Source: an uncultured Oscillospiraceae bacterium (GTDB taxonomy: Bacteria > Bacillota > Clostridia > Oscillospirales > Oscillospiraceae). From it: a DNA stretch of 8,217 nt. The stretch spans positions 1 to 8,217 of the forward strand of contig CANQUO010000092.1 of NCBI GenBank assembly GCA_947627085.1. Reading direction: 5' to 3'. Under the pieces are notes generated by a model. The model did no database searches, was not told where the DNA came from, and worked only from the letters and a program-made list of their open reading frames with translations. A program made the position numbers and the translations under genes. Below, piece by piece: positions 1-5,008 of the stretch. Position 1 is the first letter of the stretch. Each line of letters begins with the position of its first letter.

Positions 1-126
1 CCTCTTAATTGGCAGTCTCCGATTCACGTGCTTTCTTCGTTCCTTTATTGTGTAACACATCATTGACAAACCTACAGGGTGTGGAGAAAATGTTTGTTTT
101 TTTCACTTCCTTTTCAGGAAAGAATA

Positions 127-135
127 TGCTATAAT
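127..135 (+). promoter_or_regulatory. Extended -10 promoter for the leader RNA and VanZ-family gene
   Basis: The sequence reads TGC TATAAT, a perfect -10 hexamer (130-135) preceded by the TGn extension (127-129). No good -35 lies at 16-18 bases upstream; the best there is TTCCTT at 107-112, which fits an extended -10 promoter that needs little -35 contact. Transcription would be expected to start about 7 bases downstream, near G142 or G144. That is exactly where the 5' strand of a long-range stem (141-152) begins, which supports both the promoter and the RNA structure. A TTGACA at 63-68 is too far upstream to pair with this -10. Confidence 0.65.
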
Positions 136-140
136 ATATT

Positions 141-295
141 CGCGACGCAACTGAATATCTACCTGTGAGGGTGTGCATTTTATTTTGGTAAAAATGCACT
201 CTCCATTTTCGCATCCTCATGGGTGGTAGAAAAGTTGCGTCGCGGCAGCGGAGTTGTGCGTTTTTCGGCGTGCAACTTCGGTTGCACGCTTTTTT
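141..295 (+). ncRNA. Structured 5' leader, candidate riboswitch or attenuator
   Basis: The probable transcript begins near 142 and folds as follows. P1 is a perfect 12 bp stem, CGCGACGCAACT (141-152) with AGTTGCGTCGCG (233-244). Inside it, TCTACC (158-163) can pair with GGTAGA (225-230), and TGTGAGG (164-170) with CCTCATG (215-221). A 9 bp distal hairpin pairs GTGCATTTT (173-181) with AAAATGCAC (191-199). An intrinsic terminator (268-295) follows. The 3' strand of P1 (233-240) can alternatively pair with 270-277 in the 5' arm of the terminator (8 pairs, two G-U), which would open the terminator when P1 is not formed. This is the standard logic of an OFF riboswitch or attenuator. I do not recognise the class: I see no purine, SAM, TPP, cyclic-di-GMP, ZTP, fluoride or SRP signature. 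The base pairing is seen directly; regulation and any ligand are inferred. A stand-alone small RNA is the main alternative. Confidence 0.55.
268..295 (+). terminator. Intrinsic terminator with UUCG loop upstream of the VanZ gene
   Basis: GCGTGCAAC (268-276) and GTTGCACGC (281-289) form a perfect 9 bp stem closed by a TTCG tetraloop in the favoured C(UUCG)G context, followed at once by six T residues (290-295). It lies between the promoter and the VanZ reading frame, so it should limit read-through unless an alternative fold wins. Two competing pairings of its 5' arm are visible: 253-260 with 269-276, and 233-240 with 270-277. Confidence 0.85.
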
Positions 296-315
296 ATCTT
301 TTCACTGGGGGTCAA

Positions 316-1755
316 TTGTACGATGCACGACTTCATACGGTAAATTTTTATCTGTTTCAGGATGCCGTTACTCCGGCGCTGGTGGGTTTGGCGATGGGTG
401 GCGTAATACTTGTTATATTGAAGCGAAAATATCGCCGTGACGGAGGACGTGTTCCTAAAGGACAAGCTGCAGCCATTCCTCTGCTGCTGTGCTACTTGGG
501 CGGACTGGCCGCTCTCACTTTTATGAACCGCATGGACGGTATGCAAATGGGTGTCCAGCTCTACCCGTTTTTGGCGTTCTGGGAGGCGTGGAACGACTTT
601 ACCCTGCAAGTTTGGTTAAACCCTCTACTGAACATCGCCATGTTCCTCCCGCTGGGCGTACTGCTCCCACTGGCGGTAAAGCCTTTCAGACGGTGGTATT
701 GGATGCTGACAGCCGGGGCCGGTACGTCTTTCGCGATCGAAGTGCTCCAGTATATCCTCGGTCGGGGACAGGCTGATGTGGACGACCTTATATGCAATAT
801 TTTGGGCGCCATGCTGGGGTACTGCTTGTGTATGCTGTTCGTCAGCCTGGTGGGAAAACGGTGGAAGATTGCCGGGATATATGCCGTTCTACCCGTTTTG
901 TCCGCCGCTGTCATAGCTTGCGTGTTCCTTACATACCATTTTCAGCCATACGGCAATCTTGCGGATGCCCCGATTTACGCCGCCAACACCAAGGGAACAG
1001 AATGGGTACAGGAGTGTTCTCTATCTGACGAGCCGGGGCCGTCCGGGGTCTACTGGGTGGAGCCCTTCACTGTGGCCGGTTGCGACGCCTTCGCGGCGGA
1101 GTTTCTTGGGCGGCAAGGGGTCGGCTTTGACACCGCCGACGTACAGTACTATGACCATATCGCGTTCTACTCTGATCACAGCACATATAGCTTACAGGTG
1201 GATTACAACGACCGCTCCTATAAGTACACGGATTATCGCGTGGACAGCTCCCTTCGCTACGGTGAAGAGGGGGGAGAGATTTCGGAGGACGAGCTCCGCG
1301 CCGCCCTTGAAAAGCTGGGCATCGAAATACCTGACGCGGCTGAGTTTATTACCGTGGACGCGGAAAAGGGAAGGTATGCTTTTCGGGCGGAATGCGTAAT
1401 AGTGGACGGTGAGCTTACCGACGGTGAATTGACCTGCTTTGTGGCGGAGGGCGGTATTCTCTACGAGGTAGACAATTCTCTTTCCGTCATCACCCTCCAC
1501 GGGAACGCCGAGGTCATTTCTCCCCGGGAGGCGTATGAGCGCCTTTGTGCCGGGCGGTTCTCCTGGCGTGACGTGCCAACGTTCAACCGCCTGTCCCCCC
1601 ATAAAGTGCGGGTCATTGACTGTAAGATGGAATACGTGACCGACAGCAAGGGGTTCCGCCAACCTGTCTATTCCTTCACTCTCTCAGATGAGAATGATGT
1701 GGAGCTGCGGGGAGGCGCCGGTTGGACTACCTTCGTCCCCGCGCTGGTGGGATAA
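316..1755 (+). CDS. VanZ-family membrane protein with large C-terminal extracytoplasmic domain
   Basis: From the TTG at 316 the product is 479 residues. Hydrophobic segments lie near residues 17-35, 52-70, 103-121, 127-147, 159-178 and 185-205. The VanZ core is recognisable: NIAMFLPLGVLLP (about 106-118), then IEVLQ and GRGQADVDDLICNILG, with the acidic VDD cluster near 155-157. VanZ relatives are linked to teicoplanin and lipoglycopeptide resistance, but most chromosomal members have no proven role. Residues from about 206 to 479 form a soluble, probably extracytoplasmic domain rich in acidic and aromatic residues. It ends with a DSKGFRQPVYSF motif reminiscent of YycI/PepSY-like sensor folds; this resemblance is tentative. 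The open frame extends up to a GTG at 223, but that stretch contains the intrinsic terminator, so I chose TTG 316, the only conventional start after the terminator and before the first membrane segment. A GGGGG (307-311) sits only 4 bases upstream, which is close. An out-of-frame ATG at 323 may be the ancestral start (see findings). The gene stands alone, with a terminator after it. Confidence 0.8.
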   Translation: MYDARLHTVNFYLFQDAVTPALVGLAMGGVILVILKRKYRRDGGRVPKGQAAAIPLLLCYLGGLAALTFMNRMDGMQMGVQLYPFLAFWEAWNDFTLQVWLNPLLNIAMFLPLGVLLPLAVKPFRRWYWMLTAGAGTSFAIEVLQYILGRGQADVDDLICNILGAMLGYCLCMLFVSLVGKRWKIAGIYAVLPVLSAAVIACVFLTYHFQPYGNLADAPIYAANTKGTEWVQECSLSDEPGPSGVYWVEPFTVAGCDAFAAEFLGRQGVGFDTADVQYYDHIAFYSDHSTYSLQVDYNDRSYKYTDYRVDSSLRYGEEGGEISEDELRAALEKLGIEIPDAAEFITVDAEKGRYAFRAECVIVDGELTDGELTCFVAEGGILYEVDNSLSVITLHGNAEVISPREAYERLCAGRFSWRDVPTFNRLSPHKVRVIDCKMEYVTDSKGFRQPVYSFTLSDENDVELRGGAGWTTFVPALVG

Positions 1756-1762
1756 CAAACCC

Positions 1763-1798
1763 GGCGGGCAAGCGCTCTTGGGCTTGCTCGCCTTTCCT
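1763..1798 (+). terminator. Probable terminator after the VanZ-family gene
   Basis: GGCGGGCAAGC (1763-1773) pairs with GCTTGCTCGCC (1782-1792) over 11 bp including one G-U, with an 8-base loop. It begins 7 bases after the stop codon. The tail TTTCCTATTGC is only moderately T-rich, so termination may be incomplete. Confidence 0.6.
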
Positions 1799-1822
1799 AT
1801 TGCTTTAAAAATGAAAAATTAA

Positions 1823-1845
1823 GCCTGCGGCGGGAAGTCGCAGGC
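1823..1845. repeat. Left copy of the bounding palindrome (H1)
   Basis: GCCTGCGGC (1823-1831) pairs with GTCGCAGGC (1837-1845) around a GGGAA loop. The first 15 bases are identical to 2058-2072. The only difference from the right copy over the shared 23 bases is T1838 in place of C, which turns one G-C pair into G-U. Confidence 0.7.
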
Positions 1846-2055
1846 GTCAGATTGTCAAAAAACTCAAATTCAATATTTTTCCCGGCGGCATGTACGTCGG
1901 GAAAAATCCCTTTTGTCGCCCAAGTGTGCGGCCCTTCGGGCCGTGCGCGTAGGGCGACAGCAGGGAAATTGCGTGTGAATTTCGCAAAATTCACGCGCTG
2001 TTTCCCGCACGTTCCCCTTTGTCGGAAAAGGCCAATAGCCTTTTCCGACAGGCTG

Positions 2056-2082
2056 AAGCCTGCGGCGGGAAGCCGCAGGCTT
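2056..2082. repeat. Right copy of the bounding palindrome (H6), possible tdk/HNH terminator
   Basis: AAGCCTGCGGC (2056-2066) pairs perfectly with GCCGCAGGCTT (2072-2082) around GGGAA. It begins 10 bases past the stop codon of the leftward HNH gene, so it may end or protect the 3' end of that transcript. Neither side carries a strong T-run (TTTGGC on the + strand, CAGCC after the stem on the - strand), so a strong intrinsic terminator is doubtful. Confidence 0.55.
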
Positions 2083-2092
2083 TGGCTATTTA

Positions 2093-2854
2093 TTATGGGA
2101 TGAGCATTGCTTTGAGTTGGTCTATTGTGAGCATGTCGCGGGCTGAGTGGTGGATCATACGGTGGCAGTTGGCACACAGGGGCTTGACTTTTTTGACGGC
2201 CTGGGAGATGACGCTCTCCACACCGTCGCCGGAGTACTGGTATATGGGCTCCTCGTGGTGAATCTCGATATAGTCCTTACCGGCGGGGCCGTAGTGGTCC
2301 TCAAAGCAAAAGCCGCAGACCGCGCACCGTATCTTCCCGTCGCTGTCCCGGTAATGCTCGATGGCCGCGGACCGGAGTTTCCGGGAGCGCTCCCGGACAG
2401 GGGAGGCGGAGGCGGACAGGCGGCCGTCAAGGACCGTGGCGTCCTCGCTGTACGGCTCGACCCGCCGGCCGGTCCTGCGGGCGGATTTGACGGAGGAAAC
2501 GACGGCGAGGGCGCCCTTACGGCTCAAATCGCCGGAGAAGAGATACTCAAGGGCGTCGATGTTGTCGCGGACATATCGCTCGCCCTCGGGGGTGAGGAGA
2601 TAATCACCGGACGGCGTAAGAGACGTATAGATATCCATCCCGTTGGCGGAGCGGTGGCTTTTGAGGTTACGGACCTTCTGGGAAAACCTGGTGTCATTCC
2701 GGCCGGGAAGTATGCCGGCGTCCTCGCCAACTGGGTGGAAGAGCTCCGTGAGGCTTGCTATCAGCTGGGTGGTGGACGTGGCCTTCGGCAGGTTTTCACG
2801 TATCAGATAGAGGGAGGGTAGAATGAGGTCCCCCTCCGGAATCCTTTCGGACAT
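2093..2854 (-). CDS. HNH endonuclease with probable winged-helix N-terminal domain
   Basis: The product has 253 residues. The C-terminal half is a zinc-ribbon HNH nuclease module: Cys177 and Cys180 (CAVC), then IEIHHEEP with His199/His200, then LCANCHRMIHH with Cys227, Asn229, Cys230, His231 and His235/236. Paired cysteines around an HNH core place it with McrA-like HNH nucleases, which cut DNA in a metal-dependent way. Residues 10-95, ending in LLTPEG, look like the winged-helix domain found at the N-terminus of Mrr-type and other restriction nucleases; this is a fold impression. Residues 110-165 are basic and low in hydrophobics and may be a linker or DNA-contact region. The start is well supported: AAGGAGGT (2861-2868) is 6 bases upstream of ATG. 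It begins 29 bases after the tdk stop on the same strand and is probably co-transcribed. No methyltransferase is visible, so a modification-dependent (type IV-like) or repair role is more likely than a type II system. Target and function are unknown. Confidence 0.8.
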   Translation of the reverse strand: MSERIPEGDLILPSLYLIRENLPKATSTTQLIASLTELFHPVGEDAGILPGRNDTRFSQKVRNLKSHRSANGMDIYTSLTPSGDYLLTPEGERYVRDNIDALEYLFSGDLSRKGALAVVSSVKSARRTGRRVEPYSEDATVLDGRLSASASPVRERSRKLRSAAIEHYRDSDGKIRCAVCGFCFEDHYGPAGKDYIEIHHEEPIYQYSGDGVESVISQAVKKVKPLCANCHRMIHHSARDMLTIDQLKAMLIP

Positions 2855-2883
2855 AGCGGTACCTCCTTGACGTAAGTCGGCTT

Positions 2884-3471
2884 TCAGCCCACTCCGGGCT
2901 TGAAATCGGGGCCTAAGTCGCCGGTCATCCAGTGGTGGCGGCAGAGGCCGATGTATTTGTCGTTGGCGCCGAGGACCACCTGGGCGCCCTCCTTTAAGAC
3001 CTTACCGTTTTCGTCGAAGCGGGCGTTGAAGGTGGCCTTCTTGCCGCACCAGCAGACGGTCTTGACCTCCTCTATCTTATCGGCCATGACTAAAAGCTCG
3101 TAGCTTCCCGGGAAGAGCTCGCCCTTGAAATCCGCACGGAGGCCGTAGCATATGACGGGGATGCCGCAGTCGTCCACCAGGTGGACAAGGTACATGACCT
3201 CGTCCTTTGTTAAAAACTGGGCCTCGTCCACGATTATGCAGTCGTTTTTCTGAAGCTCACTGTCCTCCATGGCCCGCATCTCGTGGAAGTAGACGCAGGG
3301 GTAGGTAAGGCCGATGCGGGAATAGACCGTGTGGTCGCCGTTCCTGGTGTCCAGCTGGGGCTTTACGAGCAGGACCTTCTGGCCGCGCTCCTCGTAGTTG
3401 AACCTGGCCATAAGGGCGTTGGCGGTCTTGCTGGAGCCCATGGCCCCGTATTTGAAATAGAGCTGTGCCAT
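2884..3471 (-). CDS. tdk: Thymidine kinase
   Basis: This cytosolic salvage enzyme phosphorylates thymidine to dTMP with ATP. The 195-residue product matches the TK1/Escherichia Tdk type in length and pattern: N-terminal MAQLYFKYGAMGSSKT with the P-loop at about 9-16, VDEAQF with the general-base Glu83, CYGLRADFKGELF (108-120) near the lasso, and a zinc-binding pattern made of Cys140, Cys142 and the LCRHH near 176-180. The P-loop reads GSSKT where many family members have SGKT. GGAGGT (3478-3483) lies 6 bases upstream of the ATG. It is the first gene of a leftward unit with the HNH gene. Dedicated promoter elements are visible at 3513-3541, giving a short leader of about 35 bases. Divergent from pyrH, so two pyrimidine nucleotide kinases share one intergenic region. 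Confidence 0.96.
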   Translation of the reverse strand: MAQLYFKYGAMGSSKTANALMARFNYEERGQKVLLVKPQLDTRNGDHTVYSRIGLTYPCVYFHEMRAMEDSELQKNDCIIVDEAQFLTKDEVMYLVHLVDDCGIPVICYGLRADFKGELFPGSYELLVMADKIEEVKTVCWCGKKATFNARFDENGKVLKEGAQVVLGANDKYIGLCRHHWMTGDLGPDFKPGVG

Positions 3472-3508
3472 TTTGTTACCTCCGGAGGGCGTTTTTTATG
3501 GCGTATAA

Positions 3509-3521
3509 TGCTATAATAGCA
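3509..3521 (+). promoter_or_regulatory. Symmetric -10 region, possible rightward promoter for the pyrH operon
   Basis: TGCTAT-A-ATAGCA is an inverted repeat with a single central base, so the plus strand also reads TGC TATAAT, a consensus extended -10, opposite the tdk -10. No good -35 sits 16-18 bases upstream on the plus strand (GCGTTT). If used, it would give pyrH a leader of about 150 bases. The symmetric sequence is seen; rightward activity is inferred. Confidence 0.35.
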
Positions 3522-3541
3522 CGGTTTTTGACGATATTCAA
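3513..3541 (-). promoter_or_regulatory. tdk promoter (sigma-A type with extended -10)
   Basis: Read on the minus strand: -35 TTGAAT (3541-3536), a 17-base spacer, TGC extension (3521-3519) and -10 TATTAT (3518-3513). Spacing is ideal and the match to consensus is good. Expected start is near 3506, which leaves a short untranslated leader with the tdk ribosome binding site. Confidence 0.75.
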
Positions 3542-3613
3542 CATAATTTCACGGCGCCGCCGTGCCCGGTCAAATAAAAATTCCGAAATTTTTGTAAAAT
3601 TCGAAATATGCTA

Positions 3614-3642
3614 TTCCAATTTTGGTGAAAGTATATTAAAAT
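3614..3642 (+). promoter_or_regulatory. Weak candidate pyrH operon promoter
   Basis: TTCCAA (3614-3619), a 17-base spacer and TAAAAT (3637-3642) lie in the AT-rich stretch 30-60 bases before pyrH. The -35 is a poor match, so this is only a candidate beside the symmetric -10 at 3509-3521. The AT-rich region 3571-3660 contrasts with the GC-rich genes either side and is the expected place for the operon promoter. Confidence 0.3.
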
Positions 3643-3676
3643 AGGAAAAAACAATATATTCGACCGGGGAGGACTT

Positions 3677-4393
3677 ATGGACACAAAACCTGTATATAAG
3701 AGAGTACTTTTGAAGCTATCCGGCGAGGCCCTGGCGGGGGCGCGGGGCTTCGGCCTTGACTTTGACGTTATTGAGAGCGTCTGCAGGGTCATAAAGGAGT
3801 GCGCCGACATGGGCGTGGAGATCGGCATAGTCATCGGCGGCGGGAATTTCTGGCGCGGCGTGAAGGACGGCGGCGGCAGGATGGAGCGCACCCGGGCCGA
3901 CCACATGGGCATGATGGCCACGGTGATGAACTGCCTTGCCGTGGCGGACGTATTGGAGCACATGGGCGCCGAGGTGAGAGTACAGACGGCGGTGCAGATG
4001 AGCTCCATCGCGGAGCCCTATATAAGGCTCAAGGCCGACAAGCACCTCAAAAAGGGACGTATAGTCATATTCGGCTGCGGCACCGGGAGCCCCTATTTCT
4101 CCACGGACACGGCGGCGGTGCTGAGGGCCGCGGAGATAAACGCGGACGTGATACTCCTTGCCAAGAACGTGGACGGGGTGTACTCCGCCGACCCCAAGCT
4201 GGACCCCAAGGCCGTAAAATTCGACCACATATCTTATGACGACGTGCTGGCACAGCATCTGGCGGTGATGGACACCACGGCCACCAGCCTCAGCATGGAC
4301 AACAACATACCCGTCCTGCTCTTCGCCCTGAAGGACCCGGAGAACATAAAGCGGGCCATAATGGGGGAGAAGATCGGCACGGTCGTGAAATAG
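3677..4393 (+). CDS. pyrH: UMP kinase
   Basis: This enzyme phosphorylates UMP to UDP with ATP, the committed step to UTP and CTP, as a cytosolic hexamer of the amino-acid kinase fold. The 238-residue product has the usual family length and all main motifs: LLKLSGEAL (11-19) with Lys13, GGGNFWRG (54-61), RADHMGMMATVMN (73-85), GTGSPYFSTDTAA (135-147) for UMP binding, KNVDGVYSADP (163-173) and the MDTTA stretch (198-202). GGGGAGG (3666-3672) lies 4 bases before ATG. It is the first gene of the rightward operon. In many Firmicutes rpsB and tsf precede it; here they are absent and tdk is divergent instead. Bacterial UMP kinases are usually inhibited by UTP and activated by GTP; that is family knowledge only. 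Confidence 0.97.
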   Translation: MDTKPVYKRVLLKLSGEALAGARGFGLDFDVIESVCRVIKECADMGVEIGIVIGGGNFWRGVKDGGGRMERTRADHMGMMATVMNCLAVADVLEHMGAEVRVQTAVQMSSIAEPYIRLKADKHLKKGRIVIFGCGTGSPYFSTDTAAVLRAAEINADVILLAKNVDGVYSADPKLDPKAVKFDHISYDDVLAQHLAVMDTTATSLSMDNNIPVLLFALKDPENIKRAIMGEKIGTVVK

Positions 4394-4444
4394 CAATTTG
4401 CGAAAGCTTAAAACCGAACATCAAAAATTTAAGGAGGTCAAACC

Positions 4445-5008
4445 ATGTACACCGACGACGTAGCTTTTAAGGAATACCTTGACAAGATGAACAAGACCAT
4501 CGAGGCTCTGGAGGCGCAGTTTGCCACGGTCCGCGCGGGACGCGCCAACGCCGCCGTGCTCAACCATCTGAGAGTTGACTACTACGGTGTGCCCACGCCC
4601 ATAAATCAGGTGGGTACCATCTCCTCCCCGGACCCCAGGACGCTTGTCATCCAGCCTTGGGACAAGAGCCTTCTCAAGCCCATTGAAAAGACCATCCTGG
4701 CCTCCGACGTGGGCATCAATCCCCAGAACGACGGCTCCGTCATACGCCTCGCCTTCCCTCAGCTCACCGAGGAGCGGCGCGCGGAGCTCATAAAGCAGGT
4801 GCGCCGCTACGCCGAGACCGCCAAGACCGCCGTGCGCAACGTGCGCCGGGACGCCAACGAGAAATTCAAGAAGATGCAGAAGGCCAGCGACGTCACCGAG
4901 GACGATCTGAAGATCATGGAGAAGGACCTTCAGACCATGACCGACGATTACATCAAGAAGGTCGACGAGACCACGGCGAAAAAGGAAAAGGAACTGACAT
5001 CCATCTGA
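4445..5008 (+). CDS. frr: Ribosome recycling factor
   Basis: RRF splits the post-termination ribosome together with EF-G. The product is 187 residues, the normal length. Visible signatures are VRAGRAN (29-35), VDYYGVPTPINQV (44-56), DKSLLKPIEKTI (73-84), NDGSVIRLAFPQLTEERR (95-112) and RNVRRDAN (131-138). The ends are rich in charged residues as expected for the long helical bundle, with the small domain in between. AAGGAGGT (4431-4438), 6 bases before ATG, is a near-ideal ribosome binding site. It starts 51 bases after pyrH and its stop overlaps the uppS start by one base, so all three are likely co-transcribed. Confidence 0.97.
   Translation: MYTDDVAFKEYLDKMNKTIEALEAQFATVRAGRANAAVLNHLRVDYYGVPTPINQVGTISSPDPRTLVIQPWDKSLLKPIEKTILASDVGINPQNDGSVIRLAFPQLTEERRAELIKQVRRYAETAKTAVRNVRRDANEKFKKMQKASDVTEDDLKIMEKDLQTMTDDYIKKVDETTAKKEKELTSI

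Larger units (their letters stand above)
1823..2082. repeat. Array of six hairpins filling the gap between the VanZ and HNH genes
   Basis: The 337-base gap (1756-2092) holds no credible gene. After the VanZ terminator it contains six consecutive inverted repeats. H1, 1823-1845: 9 bp, loop GGGAA. H2, 1875-1907: 12 bp with one G-U, ATTTTTCCCGGC against GTCGGGAAAAAT. H3, 1914-1959: outer TGTCGCCC/GGGCGACA around an inner 11 bp stem (1924-1948) with a TTC loop. H4, 1963-2006: outer GGGAAA/TTTCCC around a 12 bp stem (1971-1982 with 1987-1998). H5, 2020-2050: 13 bp perfect, loop CAATA. H6, 2056-2082: 11 bp perfect, loop GGGAA. H1 and H6 are near-identical copies in direct orientation, so they bound the block. 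H3 and H5 are both entered through a similar CCCTTT(T)GTCG phrase. Such blocks in Clostridia are usually dispersed intergenic palindromic repeats; that identity is inferred. It is not a CRISPR array, since no regular repeat and spacer period exists. Confidence 0.7.

Noticed and set aside
63..68. TTGACA as the -35 of the leader promoter
   Set aside because: It lies 61 bases from the TATAAT at 130-135, far outside the workable 16-18 base spacing, and no -10 is found at the right distance.
221..244. GGGTGGTA resembling the core of a T-box antiterminator sequence
   Set aside because: The continuation ACCGCG is missing, the leader is too short for a Stem I with a specifier loop, and the downstream gene is not an aminoacyl-tRNA synthetase or amino acid gene. 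The segment is explained by pairing with 158-170.
141..295. 6S RNA or small SRP RNA
   Set aside because: There is no large central bubble with the 6S layout and no GGAA-capped SRP apical motif. The transcript ends in a separate terminator rather than closing on its own 3' end.
223..315. Extension of the VanZ coding sequence up to GTG 223
   Set aside because: This stretch contains part of the long-range stem and a perfect intrinsic terminator, the peptide has no VanZ character, and no ribosome binding site is visible.
1823..2082. CRISPR array
   Set aside because: Repeats are of different sequence, differ in length and have no regular spacers. Only the two end hairpins are alike.
1797..2177. 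Open frames on both strands through the hairpin block
   Set aside because: They consist of inverted repeats that give similar peptides on both strands, lack ribosome binding sites and overlap the HNH gene's 3' end.
2147..2821. Rightward open frame over the HNH gene (224 codons)
   Set aside because: The leftward frame has an intact HNH motif and a strong ribosome binding site; the rightward frame is glycine- and alanine-rich shadow sequence.
3549..3563. CACGGC-GCC-GCCGTG hairpin between tdk and pyrH as a terminator
   Set aside because: The stem is only 6 bp with a 3-base loop and no T-run on either side. It lies upstream of both divergent genes, where a terminator is not expected.
3716..4396. 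Long open frame antisense to pyrH (226 codons)
   Set aside because: It is a shadow frame produced by GC-rich codon use in pyrH, with no ribosome binding site and no family resemblance.
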